From a virus: a DNA stretch of 31,957 nucleotides. The notes below the pieces were generated by a model, which saw nothing but the letters and a program-made list of their open reading frames with translations, searched no databases and was not told the origin of the DNA. Positions 23,491 through 30,554 of the stretch are shown one piece after another. Numbering within the stretch: position 1 is the first letter of the stretch; each line of letters starts with the position of its first letter. The stretch covers positions 1 to 31,957 of the IMG/VR virus record IMGVR_UViG_3300022748_000037. One strand, given 5' to 3'. The translations under genes and the position numbers were made by a program.

Positions 23491-23497
23491 ACCTCCT

Positions 23498-24136
23498 ATG
23501 AGAGATTCATTCATCTTTTACCGCTCGTTCCTTAAGAGCATCCAACACCTTGATACCAGCGAGCAACTTGAACTATTTCATGCAATAGTCGAGTACGGTC
23601 TTAACCATCAAGAACCCGAAATGAGCAGGTACGTTCGTGCGGTGTGGGAATCTATAAAACCGCAACTGGATGCTAATCAGCGCAAATACGAGAACGGATG
23701 TAAGGGCGGCAAACCAAAGGCTAACCAAGACCTAACCAAACCTAACCAAGACCTAACCACCACCGAACCACCCCCTAACCTAATGTATAATGGTAATGAT
23801 AATGGGAATGATAAGGAGAATGAAAAGGAAGAAGGAGTAATGAAAAAGCCAAAGAGGGATTGTAGTGTTTTGTTTGACCAATTTTGGGCCATCTATCCCC
23901 GCAAGACCTCCAAGCAGATAGCATCCAAAGCCTTTGCCAAGTTGAACGATGAAGACCAGCAGAAGGCCATCAACAACGTTGCACGCCTCTACTCCGATAC
24001 CCCCGTTGAGTTTATTCCCCATGCCGCAACCTACCTGAACCAAGCCCGATGGGAGGACCAAACCATTATCCGTGGCAATACTTTTGCAAAACCACTAAAC
24101 CAAACCGATGACGCAGACCTACCTCATTTCCGCTGA
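23498..24136 (+). CDS. DUF6291-like replication initiation protein
   Basis: 212 residues. The N-terminal domain (SFIFYRSFLKSIQHLDTSEQ, then RAVWESIKPQLDANQRKYEN) matches the DUF6291 pattern found in phage replication proteins. The middle is a low-complexity linker with a repeated NQDLT unit and Asn/Asp/Lys/Glu runs (about 76-122). The C-terminal part (LFDQFWAIYPRKTSKQIASK) is a typical DnaT/O-like loader region. It overlaps the helicase gene by 29 bases. The bases before the ATG, ACCTCCT, equal the anti-Shine-Dalgarno sequence rather than a ribosome binding site. Confidence 0.6.
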   Translation: MRDSFIFYRSFLKSIQHLDTSEQLELFHAIVEYGLNHQEPEMSRYVRAVWESIKPQLDANQRKYENGCKGGKPKANQDLTKPNQDLTTTEPPPNLMYNGNDNGNDKENEKEEGVMKKPKRDCSVLFDQFWAIYPRKTSKQIASKAFAKLNDEDQQKAINNVARLYSDTPVEFIPHAATYLNQARWEDQTIIRGNTFAKPLNQTDDADLPHFR

Positions 24137-25397
24137 ACGCAGGCTCCTGTCCTGCCTGATGGATTCCTTTATTGACCGTGCATCCCTGCTGATGCAGATT
24201 CCCGAAAGGTTGTTCACAGGGAATAACGTCTTCATATACCGAGCCATTGAAGCCCTTCACCGGGCAGAGCGGCCCGTGGACTTGGTAACCGTTCACCAAC
24301 AACTTGTCAGCCAAGGTCAGGCGTTTGTAGTCCTTGAACTTGCAAGCATTGCCGATGGCATTACCATCACCTCCGATTGGAAGACATACGCCGCAGATTT
24401 GAACCAATCGTGGAAGGTAAGGGAGGAGCAAACCATCATGGCTGACCTTGCCGTTGACCGGGACATTCCAAGAGCATTCGCACGCTACCAAGCGATGCAG
24501 GCCGTGGAAACCAATGCCTCCGAATCAACCGCTCATGAACTCGCCAAGGACTACTTGCTCAACATGAACGAAGTCCGGGAAGGAAGGCGCAAGGATTCTA
24601 TCTATCCCTGCTACATTGCACCAATAGACCGAATGTTTACTGGATTTAAGCCATCCGAGTTTATTCTTCTTGGTGGTCGCCCTGCAATGGGAAAGACCCT
24701 CCTTGCCTTGCAAATCGCCATGAACCAAGCCATGGCTGGCATTCCTGTGGTGTTCTTTACCCTTGAAATGAGTGCAGACCAACTGACCCAGCGGATGCTT
24801 TCCAACCTCGCAACGATGGACGGGGCAGCGTTCCTCAACCCGACCGAGCGAATCAGCACGAAAGATTTTATGGACCTTGGCCAAAAAGCAGACCTGCTCA
24901 AGTCCAAGCCGTTGTATATCGTGGACCTGCACCAAGCGAACCTTGACCGGATAGAGGGTGAAATCGCCAAACTGAAAACCAAGTACGGAATTTGCGGATT
25001 CTACTTGGACTACCTGCAACTCGTAGAACCCACCAAGATTGACAAGGCCAAGCCCAAGATTGAGCAGATGACCAACATCAGCAAGACCCTTAAAGCAATC
25101 TGCAAGCGGCAGAAGGTGTTTGGGGTCGTGGTGTCATCACTATCCCGTGCAACGGAAGGACGGAGCGACCATCGGCCGATAATGTCCGACCTTCGGGAAA
25201 CGGGGCAACTGGAGTTTGACGCTGATAAAATCGGCTTTGTTTACCGTCCTTACGAGCATGACAAGAGCCAGCCATCGGATTTGATGGAGGTCATCGTCCG
25301 CAAGAACCGCAATGGCTCGCTTGGAATTGCCGAGGTCCAATGCCACCTTCCCTACACCAAAGCCAACGAGTTCCCACCCAATAGAATTGATTTATGA
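24108..25397 (+). CDS. dnaB: Replicative DNA helicase, DnaB-like
   Basis: 429 residues, close to normal for phage DnaB. The N-terminal helical domain (about 1-125) contains SAERRLLSCLMD. The RecA-like domain has Walker A GGRPAMGKT at 189-197, FFTLEMS at 216-222, Walker B FYLDYLQL with Asp301, and SSLSRATEGR followed by MSDLRETGQLEFDAD. These are the diagnostic H1a to H4 motifs of DnaB. As a hexamer it unwinds the fork in the 5' to 3' direction. The upstream overlapping gene is probably its loader. Confidence 0.9.
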   Translation: MTQTYLISAERRLLSCLMDSFIDRASLLMQIPERLFTGNNVFIYRAIEALHRAERPVDLVTVHQQLVSQGQAFVVLELASIADGITITSDWKTYAADLNQSWKVREEQTIMADLAVDRDIPRAFARYQAMQAVETNASESTAHELAKDYLLNMNEVREGRRKDSIYPCYIAPIDRMFTGFKPSEFILLGGRPAMGKTLLALQIAMNQAMAGIPVVFFTLEMSADQLTQRMLSNLATMDGAAFLNPTERISTKDFMDLGQKADLLKSKPLYIVDLHQANLDRIEGEIAKLKTKYGICGFYLDYLQLVEPTKIDKAKPKIEQMTNISKTLKAICKRQKVFGVVVSSLSRATEGRSDHRPIMSDLRETGQLEFDADKIGFVYRPYEHDKSQPSDLMEVIVRKNRNGSLGIAEVQCHLPYTKANEFPPNRIDL

Positions 25398-25723
25398 TGG
25401 AAGAATACAACCTTCAAGCCGCCTGCGTCAAGTTATTCGCAATGCTCCGACCCAACGAGCAGGGTCTGCTATTTCTAAACCTCAACAACCCCCGTTCCCG
25501 TTCCAACGGTTTCTTCCTCAAAGGAATCGGCCTGACCGCTGGGGTGGCTGACATGACCTACCTATCACCCAACGGTGCGGTGTTCCTTGAGTTTAAAACC
25601 CCCAAGGGAAGGCAGTCCCTCTCCCAAAAGTGGTGGCAGGGGGTCGTTCAAGAGGCGGGGTATAGGTACGAGGTCATCCGCTCCGTGGAAGATTTCCAAC
25701 GGGTGTTGGCTGAATGTGGGTAG
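25394..25723 (+). CDS. VRR-NUC domain nuclease
   Basis: 109 residues overlapping the helicase by 4 bases. GVADMTYL with Asp53, the following FLEFK (Glu66 and Lys68), and GRQSLSQKWWQ after it are the D-(E-x-K)-Q pattern of VRR-NUC restriction-fold nucleases. These act on branched DNA such as Holliday junctions or replication ends. Here it would clear recombination intermediates before packaging. It is a stand-alone domain, as usual in phages. Confidence 0.75.
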   Translation: MMEEYNLQAACVKLFAMLRPNEQGLLFLNLNNPRSRSNGFFLKGIGLTAGVADMTYLSPNGAVFLEFKTPKGRQSLSQKWWQGVVQEAGYRYEVIRSVEDFQRVLAECG

Positions 25724-25731
25724 GTTGTGTA

Positions 25732-25739
25732 TATCTTTG
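25732..25739 (+). promoter_or_regulatory. TAnnTTTG promoter element abutting start codon (TATCTTTG)
   Basis: Exact -7 box, 4 bases before the ATG at 25744. It again places the likely transcript start at the start codon. Confidence 0.45.
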
Positions 25740-25743
25740 ACCC

Positions 25744-25935
25744 ATGCACCGATTTCTGCTCCTGTTCCTGCTGACCTCCTGCACCAACGATCGCCCGTGG
25801 CGGGTGATTGAGGTGAGGCCCAAGGGTGATGCCTGCGAGTATGTACTATCCCGCTCCAACGGATTCGGGCCGCAGTTAAAAAACATAACCGCACCATGCG
25901 GGAAGTATCGATTATTCCAAACCATAAACCCATGA
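25744..25935 (+). CDS. Small lipoprotein
   Basis: 63 residues. A signal peptide MHRFLLLFLLTSC ends in a lipobox-like LTSC with the candidate lipidated Cys at 13. The mature part is about 50 residues with two Cys and a mixed charge pattern. It would be attached to the periplasmic or outer membrane. Possible roles are superinfection exclusion or an o-spanin-like lysis partner; the distance from the lysis genes favours the first. A TATCTTTG box lies just upstream. Confidence 0.6.
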   Translation: MHRFLLLFLLTSCTNDRPWRVIEVRPKGDACEYVLSRSNGFGPQLKNITAPCGKYRLFQTINP

Positions 25936-26228
25936 CACCAAAAACTTCAATTGAAAACGAAAGCCAGCCATCTTGTTTAGGTGCTGTTATGCCTCGTATT
26001 ATCTCGATGTGGGAACATTCGGGATGGGGTGATTCAATCTATTTTACCGATTGGGATAAACGAAGAGTAGCTGGACACTTAACACCAACTCCGAAAGAAG
26101 GTGATATTATTAGATGTAAAATGGAGAGTGGTAAAATAGCACGATTCAAGTTTGACAAAGTAGACGTTATGTCAGACACAAAAGACCAGTTTTTCGCAAC
26201 TGTGTCTGATTTGGGATATGAGGCATAA
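25932..26228 (+). CDS. 98-residue AT-rich protein, unknown
   Basis: From ATG 25932 it overlaps the lipoprotein stop by 4 bases. Base composition is distinct: 32% GC in line 26101 against about 50% in neighbouring genes, which points to recent acquisition. The protein has GWGDSIYFTDWDKRRVAGHL and EGDIIRCKMESGKIARF, a small beta-barrel-like pattern. There is no membrane segment or signal. Function unknown. Confidence 0.5.
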   Translation: MTPKTSIENESQPSCLGAVMPRIISMWEHSGWGDSIYFTDWDKRRVAGHLTPTPKEGDIIRCKMESGKIARFKFDKVDVMSDTKDQFFATVSDLGYEA

Positions 26229-26242
26229 CTCGCATATTTGTC
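26224..26242 (+). repeat. 19-base direct repeat, left copy
   Basis: CATAACTCGCATATTTGTC matches 26493-26511 in 17 of 19 bases. A second block of about 23 bases (AACCCCTAAACC-ATGAAACCAA, around 26250-26273) is also shared with the region before 26548. Together the copies bracket the AT-rich gene at 26284. Confidence 0.8.
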
Positions 26243-26263
26243 TAACCACCAACCCCTAAACCC

Positions 26264-26287
26264 ATGAAACCAAATAAGCCCGAATGA
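26264..26287 (+). pseudogene. Seven-codon leader or remnant reading MKPNKPE
   Basis: ATG 26264 to TGA 26285-26287, overlapping the next start codon (26284). Its beginning, ATGAAACCAA, is the same as the start of the 50-residue gene at 26548. It may be the truncated first part of that gene after a cassette insertion, or a leader peptide coupling translation into the following gene. Confidence 0.35.
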
Positions 26288-26487
26288 TGTTGTATTTAGT
26301 AAATTGCGAAGTTGTCAAGTCATATTATATGGATGACACTAAAAAATCAGAAGTGAACCACATTGTAGAAGCGGAAAGTGAACAAGAAGCTATGGATAAG
26401 GTTCAAGACTTTTATTCAAAAAAAGACAGTGAGTTTTATGTTAGTCATTGGGTGAACTTTAATTATTGTAATGAGGTCATCTCTTAA
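26284..26487 (+). CDS. 67-residue AT-rich protein, unknown
   Basis: Starts ATG-ATG at 26284/26287. GC content is about 30% in two of its three 60-base lines, far below the rest of the genome. The protein is small, acidic and globular-looking (VEAESEQEAMDKVQDFYSKK). It is bracketed by direct repeats, which suggests insertion as a cassette. There is no recognised domain; a moron-type accessory gene is the best reading. Confidence 0.5.
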   Translation: MMLYLVNCEVVKSYYMDDTKKSEVNHIVEAESEQEAMDKVQDFYSKKDSEFYVSHWVNFNYCNEVIS

Positions 26488-26492
26488 TGGCA

Positions 26493-26511
26493 CATAACTC
26501 GTTTATTTGTC
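26493..26511 (+). repeat. 19-base direct repeat, right copy
   Basis: CATAACTCGTTTATTTGTC, 17 of 19 identical to 26224-26242, followed within 40 bases by the second shared block that runs into the ATG at 26548. Confidence 0.8.
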
Positions 26512-26547
26512 CAGTTTTCCTTCCTCAAACCATAAACCCCTAAACCA

Positions 26548-26700
26548 ATGAAACCAACCCCCACCGATTTTCGCCGCTGGCAAATCCACATCCGCAAGGA
26601 GTGCGTCAATTGTCCACGCCCTGACCATGCCGAAACCATTTCCCCGTGGCGGGTAAATTGGGTGCTGCTCGGCCATGTCCTTCAAGCAAAAAAAGCTTAA
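26548..26700 (+). CDS. 50-residue protein with CxxC
   Basis: ATG 26548 to TAA 26698-26700; the next start follows 3 bases later. The protein has a basic first half (MKPTPTDFRRWQIHIRKE) and CVNCPRPDH near 19-27, a possible small metal-binding knuckle. The leader resembles that of the neighbouring small genes. GC content returns to normal here, unlike the preceding two genes. Function unknown. Confidence 0.5.
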   Translation: MKPTPTDFRRWQIHIRKECVNCPRPDHAETISPWRVNWVLLGHVLQAKKA

Positions 26701-26703
26701 GCC

Positions 26704-26889
26704 ATGACGTGGACACGACTTACCAAATACACGATGCCGATTCCGATGGAAGAGGTGTTCCTTGCCCTTGAGGATGGAAACTACGCAGTTGGATGGCTCA
26801 CGGAAGGGCAAATCACGTTCACCAACATTCACGGCGAAGCGTGGTGGACGCATGAGGTTGCCGCTTGGATGTACCCTAAAAAGCCATAA
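26704..26889 (+). CDS. 61-residue DUF551-like protein
   Basis: MPIPMEEVFLALEDGNYAVG (about 11-30) followed by an aromatic end (WWTHEVAAWMYPKKP) matches the general pattern of DUF551-type phage small proteins, which carry a P-x-E-x-V-L-x-x-D-G core and a C-terminal W-M-P. There is no enzymatic clue. It sits 2 bases before the DnaA-like gene. Confidence 0.45.
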   Translation: MTWTRLTKYTMPIPMEEVFLALEDGNYAVGWLTEGQITFTNIHGEAWWTHEVAAWMYPKKP

Positions 26890-26891
26890 CC

Positions 26892-27218
26892 ATGACCCCA
26901 TCACTCATCAACCATATCGTTGACAGTACCGCAACGATTCTCGGAATCAGCCGAGAAGCCATCTGCTCCAGTAGTCGCAAGCGGGCAAACGTCATCGCCC
27001 GCAATATCATCACCGACGTTGCCTACAATGACTTCCTGTTCAAGTACCACGAAATCGGGGCAGTCCTCAAGCGCAACCACTCCACGCTCATCAAGAATAA
27101 ACTCTCTTACGAGCAGGACATCATCGCCACGCCTGAAATCAAGTACATCCGCAGACAAGTTTTGCACAATGCTCAAGATTTTCTGCTAAATCTTTACGGA
27201 GGCTATACTTCTAAGTAG
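26892..27218 (+). CDS. DnaA domain IV-like DNA-binding protein
   Basis: 108 residues. ILGISREAICSSSRKRANVI (about 17-36), then an aliphatic helix, then IGAVLKRNHSTLIKN (about 55-69) match the C-terminal DNA-binding domain of DnaA, where SRKR-x-x-x-x-A-R and the D/N-H-S/T signature contact the DnaA box. Here the DnaA ATPase domain is absent. It could bind the phage origin or compete for host DnaA boxes. I did not find a clear origin sequence nearby. Confidence 0.65.
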   Translation: MTPSLINHIVDSTATILGISREAICSSSRKRANVIARNIITDVAYNDFLFKYHEIGAVLKRNHSTLIKNKLSYEQDIIATPEIKYIRRQVLHNAQDFLLNLYGGYTSK

Positions 27219-27276
27219 GTGCGACTTATGTCGTCGGTCAGCCCCCGATAATAGGCAAGACCGTGAGATTCGGACG

Positions 27277-27309
27277 GGGGGGTGCTTAACCGCATCCCCC
27301 TATTTTTTT
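27277..27309 (+). terminator. Intrinsic terminator before sigma-like gene
   Basis: Nine pairs (27277-27285 with 27292-27300, one G-T) with a six-base loop are followed by TATTTTTTT. It ends the early block. Confidence 0.9.
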
Positions 27310-27312
27310 GCA

Positions 27313-27320
27313 TACCTTTG
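27313..27320 (+). promoter_or_regulatory. TAnnTTTG promoter element abutting start codon (TACCTTTG)
   Basis: Exact -7 box starting 4 bases after the terminator T run and ending 3 bases before the ATG at 27324. The arrangement copies that at 11122. Confidence 0.5.
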
Positions 27321-27323
27321 CGT

Positions 27324-27875
27324 ATGCAGAATGCCGAAACCGTAATCCTTGACCTGTACCGAAGCGGTGAAATCAAGAAGGCCTGCATCACCATCACTGG
27401 CGGCGACCCGCTTTGGCGGGATTTGGAGCAGGAATGCGTCCTCATACTGCTGGAGAAAGACCCCGCCAAGATTCTGCAAATCCAAGGGCAGGGCTACTTC
27501 AAGTTCTACGTCGTGCGCCTGCTCCTGAACCTATACCGGGGCAAGAACAACCAGTTTGCGCAGAAGTACCGCCACCACGACATTACCGAGGAAATCGACC
27601 CAAACGCTGATATGACACACGAAGAGTACAGTTCGCTGGTTGACGATATGTGGGCGATTGCTGAATCCGAGATGGATTCTTGGGCCAAGGAGGGAGCATT
27701 CCCCTACGACAAGGAATTGCTGAAACTGCACATGGCGACGGGTAACATGAAGAAACTATCCCGTGACACGGGCATCCCCTACCGTTCGGTAATTTATTCC
27801 ATCGAGCAAGCCAAGGCCAAAATCAAAGCCGCAATCCTCAAAACCCATGGAAGTAATCCTGACGCTACTCGTTAG
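27324..27875 (+). CDS. Sigma-70-like regulator (phage sigma or HTH factor)
   Basis: 183 residues from ATG 27324; an earlier GTG-initiated frame would run through the terminator and promoter. LWRDLEQECVLILLEK and YFKFYVVRLLLNLYRGKNN resemble the helices of sigma region 2. KLSRDTGIPYRSVIYSIEQA near the C-terminus is a region 4-like helix-turn-helix. It heads the unit leading to terminase and, if the genome is circular, the late genes. It is a good candidate for late transcription control (inference). Confidence 0.5.
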   Translation: MQNAETVILDLYRSGEIKKACITITGGDPLWRDLEQECVLILLEKDPAKILQIQGQGYFKFYVVRLLLNLYRGKNNQFAQKYRHHDITEEIDPNADMTHEEYSSLVDDMWAIAESEMDSWAKEGAFPYDKELLKLHMATGNMKKLSRDTGIPYRSVIYSIEQAKAKIKAAILKTHGSNPDATR

Positions 27876-28095
27876 TTCCCTAACCGCCCTCGCCATTGCC
27901 GAGTACCACGTCCTGCCGCAGGCTTGGTATCGCACATGGCTGGGAAGGCACAAACCGTTCTCCTGCGTGACTTGCCTGACCTTTTGGACAGGATTTGTCC
28001 TGACCCTGCTCACCTGCGATTGGATGCTTGCCCCAGTTTACGGCCTCGCCTCGGCAGGGCTGACCGTTGTAATCCTTCAAGTCACCAACCGATGA
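27847..28095 (+). CDS. Small inner membrane protein with CxxC
   Basis: 82 residues, overlapping the sigma-like gene by 29 bases. There are hydrophobic segments at about 3-20 and 46-80. Between them, KPFSCVTCLTFWTG (Cys40 and Cys43) is a motif shared with a widespread family of small phage and bacterial membrane proteins. The CxxC may bind metal or be redox active. Its role is not known; a membrane task during late infection is likely. Confidence 0.55.
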   Translation: MEVILTLLVSSLTALAIAEYHVLPQAWYRTWLGRHKPFSCVTCLTFWTGFVLTLLTCDWMLAPVYGLASAGLTVVILQVTNR

Positions 28096-28355
28096 CCCAA
28101 GACGAGTACCTGCTGGCAACCAAGCACCGCCACTATTGGGAGCAATACCAAGCCGCCCTGTTCATGCGGCTATCCCCGGAAGCAGTCCACGACTTGCAAA
28201 CCATCCTCGTTGCTCACGGACGACCCAACACAAATTGGTGGTGTGCGGACTGCGTAAAATCGGCCCTCTCCTACATTTACGAACAGGCGGACCAATTCGC
28301 CCAAGCAAATCAGCAGACCGTTACCCATGCCCTTACCAATACCCCAAGCGAATGA
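28092..28355 (+). CDS. 87-residue protein with CxxC, unknown
   Basis: From ATG 28092 it overlaps the preceding stop by 4 bases and runs 29 bases into the next gene. The sequence is helical, with NWWCADCVKSAL near 48-59. The CxxC may be a half zinc knuckle. No family was recognised. It belongs to the small gene string upstream of terminase. Confidence 0.45.
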   Translation: MTQDEYLLATKHRHYWEQYQAALFMRLSPEAVHDLQTILVAHGRPNTNWWCADCVKSALSYIYEQADQFAQANQQTVTHALTNTPSE

Positions 28356-28794
28356 AACCAGCGACCAGTTCCTCGGTCGTTGCATGACCAATGCCGCAAC
28401 CAATGCAGAGTTCCCTGATGTCCAGCAACGCCTTGCGGTATGCGGCAACATCTACGCCAACCACAAGCGACAGGCATTTGAATCCTATGCTGACTATGGG
28501 GAAGGAGTACGCAACAACGCCAAGCGGGGGATTGAACTTAACGAGCGTAACGGCAATAAGTGCGCAACCCAAACAGGCAAGATCAGGGCGCAGCAACTCG
28601 CCAATGGTGACGCAATTTCCCTTGAAACTATCAAGCGGATGCACTCCTACCTTAGCCGGGCAGAAACCTACTACGACAACGCTGACAGTACCAGCGACTG
28701 CGGCTATATCTCCTATCTCCTTTGGGGCGGCAAAGCGGCCCTTGGATGGTCAAGGAATAAACTCCGAGAACTTGGCGAACTCGACGAAGGCTGA
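28327..28794 (+). CDS. Conserved phage protein related to prohead-associated module
   Basis: 155 residues. The N-terminus (IPQANETSDQFLGRCMTN, then EFPDVQQRLAVC) and the later blocks KCATQTGKIRAQQLANG and YISYLLWGGKAALGW are a recognisable pair. I have seen them in larger phage proteins together with protease or portal domains. Here they stand alone. The role is unknown; a virion assembly function is suggested by the nearby terminase genes. Confidence 0.5.
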   Translation: MPLPIPQANETSDQFLGRCMTNAATNAEFPDVQQRLAVCGNIYANHKRQAFESYADYGEGVRNNAKRGIELNERNGNKCATQTGKIRAQQLANGDAISLETIKRMHSYLSRAETYYDNADSTSDCGYISYLLWGGKAALGWSRNKLRELGELDEG

Positions 28795-28960
28795 CACGGA
28801 AGCGCAGAAGCAGGCGAGGATGGATTCGCTGATGATGGTCATCACGACCCTGTGCGACTGCATTGGTGCGGTGGACGAATCCAACTCGCCGAATGCCTTT
28901 GCGGTCAAGATGAAAATCGTGGACAAGATTGATTCGCTCATAGACAAAATCGAATACTGA
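28772..28960 (+). CDS. Short helical protein before small terminase
   Basis: Frame open to TGA 28958-28960. A TTG at 28772 gives 62 residues; the ATG at 28820 gives 46. The protein part from MDSLMMVITTL to the end (KMKIVDKIDSLIDKIEY) is helical and ends on the first base of the terminase start. It fills the only gap between neighbours, which supports it. The start is uncertain. No function is known. Confidence 0.45.
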   Translation: MANSTKADTEAQKQARMDSLMMVITTLCDCIGAVDESNSPNAFAVKMKIVDKIDSLIDKIEY

Positions 28961-29376
28961 TGGGAGCAGGAAGGCCAAGGATATTTGCGACACCCCAAGA
29001 CCTTTGGGATGAGTTTACCGAATACTGCGACAAAACCAAGGAGCGGCCCATCATCGTAAAGGATTGGGTAGGGCCAAAGGCTATCGAGGTTTACAGGGAG
29101 AAGGAAGCCCCGCTGACCATGGAGGGGTTTAGGTTGCATCTTTGGGATAAGGGTATTGCTGATGGAGGAAAGGAGTATTTTCTTAATCGCACAGGAGCAT
29201 ATCAAGAATTTACCACGGTCTGCTCCCGCATAAAGGAATCCATCCGAGCCGACCAAATCAAAGGAGGCATGGCGGGCATCTACAACCCCTCCATCACCCA
29301 GCGACTGAATGGTCTTGTAGAAAAGCAGGAAACCAGCATAACGATAGAGCAGCCGCTATTCGGCGATGGAGTTTAA
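28960..29376 (+). CDS. terS: Terminase small subunit, DNA-packaging Gp3-like
   Basis: 138 residues. GAGRPRIFATPQDLWDEFTE at the start, PLTMEGFRLHL, then IRADQIKGGMAGIYNPSITQ near 95-114 match the Gp3-like small terminase pattern. It recognises the packaging site and loads the large subunit. It overlaps the large terminase gene by 11 bases, a common arrangement. Confidence 0.8.
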   Translation: MGAGRPRIFATPQDLWDEFTEYCDKTKERPIIVKDWVGPKAIEVYREKEAPLTMEGFRLHLWDKGIADGGKEYFLNRTGAYQEFTTVCSRIKESIRADQIKGGMAGIYNPSITQRLNGLVEKQETSITIEQPLFGDGV

Positions 29377-30544
29377 GTACACCACGGCCATCAAGAAGAT
29401 TCGGGCGATGAAGGCCCGGAAGAAAGTCATACAGGGCGGTACATCTGCGTCCAAGACCTTCGGCATCCTTGCGGTCCTGATTGACCATGCCGCTCGCCAT
29501 CCCAAGTCCGAGATTTCGGTAGTCAGCGAATCCGTGCCTCACCTTCGCAGGGGTGCGATAAAGGACTTCGCCAAGATTATGCAATGGACGCACCGATGGG
29601 TTGCTGACCGTTGGAACAAGACGCTCCTGCAGTACAACTTCGCCAACGGCTCAACGATTGAGTTCTTCTCTGCTGATTCCGAGGCTCGCCTCCGAGGGGC
29701 AAGGCGGCAAATCCTTTACATCAACGAGGCGAACAACATTGACTTCGACTCCTACTATCAGTTGGCCATCCGTACAAGTCAGGAGATTTACATCGACTTC
29801 AACCCCACGCATGAGTTCTGGGCGCATACCGAGGTCCTCCCCGAATCCGATGCGGAGTTCCTGATTCTTACATACCAAGACAACGAGGCTCTGCCCGACA
29901 CCATCCGCAACGACATCGAACTAAACCGAACCAAAGCCGAAACCTCCGCATACTGGGCCAACTGGTGGAAGGTGTACGGCCTCGGTCAGGTTGGAACGCT
30001 ACAGGGTGCGATATACGGCGATTACACGGTTGTCGAGGGTATTGACCCATCCACGATGAAGTTCGTCGCCTACGGCCTTGACTGGGGGTTCAGCAACGAC
30101 CCCACGGCCTTGGTCGCTGTGTACCGCAGGGGCGATGACCTCTTCATCCACGAACTGCTCTACCACCGGGGGCTGACCAACTCGGACATCGCAGGCAAGT
30201 TGAAGGAGTTTGGCATCACACGGGCTTGGGAGATTGTTGCCGATTCGGCAGAACCGAAGTCCATCGAGGAAATCTACCGCTTGGGGTTCAACATCAAGCC
30301 TGCGAGCAAAGGCCCTGATTCGGTCAGGCAGGGGATTGACATCGTGAAACGGTTCAACCTGCACGTCACCAAGGATAGCACAAACCTGATTAAGGAACTC
30401 CGCTCGTACACATGGGCCACGGACAAAGATGGCAAGGACACAGGAGTGCCGATTGATTCGTACAACCACGCCTGCGATGCCCTGCGCTATGTGGCACTCA
30501 ACAAACTTGCGGTCAGCAACTCGGGGAAGTATTTGGTGGTGTAA
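29366..30544 (+). CDS. terL: Terminase large subunit
   Basis: 392 residues, slightly short but complete. ATPase: Walker A GGTSASKT (24-31), Walker B LYINEAN (117-123), and coupling motif IYIDFNPT (141-148). RNase H-like nuclease: Asp239 in YGLDWGFSNDPTA, Asp293 in VADSAEP, and Asp371 in HACDALRY. It packages DNA into the prohead and cuts the concatemer. The Walker A variant resembles that of PBSX/SPP1-like enzymes. Confidence 0.9.
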   Translation: MEFKYTTAIKKIRAMKARKKVIQGGTSASKTFGILAVLIDHAARHPKSEISVVSESVPHLRRGAIKDFAKIMQWTHRWVADRWNKTLLQYNFANGSTIEFFSADSEARLRGARRQILYINEANNIDFDSYYQLAIRTSQEIYIDFNPTHEFWAHTEVLPESDAEFLILTYQDNEALPDTIRNDIELNRTKAETSAYWANWWKVYGLGQVGTLQGAIYGDYTVVEGIDPSTMKFVAYGLDWGFSNDPTALVAVYRRGDDLFIHELLYHRGLTNSDIAGKLKEFGITRAWEIVADSAEPKSIEEIYRLGFNIKPASKGPDSVRQGIDIVKRFNLHVTKDSTNLIKELRSYTWATDKDGKDTGVPIDSYNHACDALRYVALNKLAVSNSGKYLVV

Positions 30545-30549
30545 CTTTA
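30542..30549 (+). promoter_or_regulatory. Possible -7 element (TAACTTTA) after terminase
   Basis: One mismatch to TAnnTTTG, overlapping the terminase stop, 5 bases before the ATG at 30555. Confidence 0.25.
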
Positions 30550-30554
30550 CCCCC

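Larger units (their letters stand above)
27219..27323. other. Intergenic region with possible pseudoknot
   Basis: Between the DnaA-like gene and the sigma-like gene. Stem CGGTC (27235-27239) / GACCG (27259-27263) encloses a loop containing CCCCCG (27242-27247). That hexamer is complementary to CGGGGG (27275-27280), which is part of the terminator's left arm. This could act as an anti-terminator. It is less striking than the element at 23399, because G/C runs pair easily. Confidence 0.35.

Noticed and set aside
23754-23835. Repeats in the linker of the DUF6291-like gene as a possible origin
   Set aside because: The NQDLT and Asn/Asp codon repeats explain the pattern as low-complexity protein linker. 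An iteron origin cannot be excluded, but there is no clear box structure.
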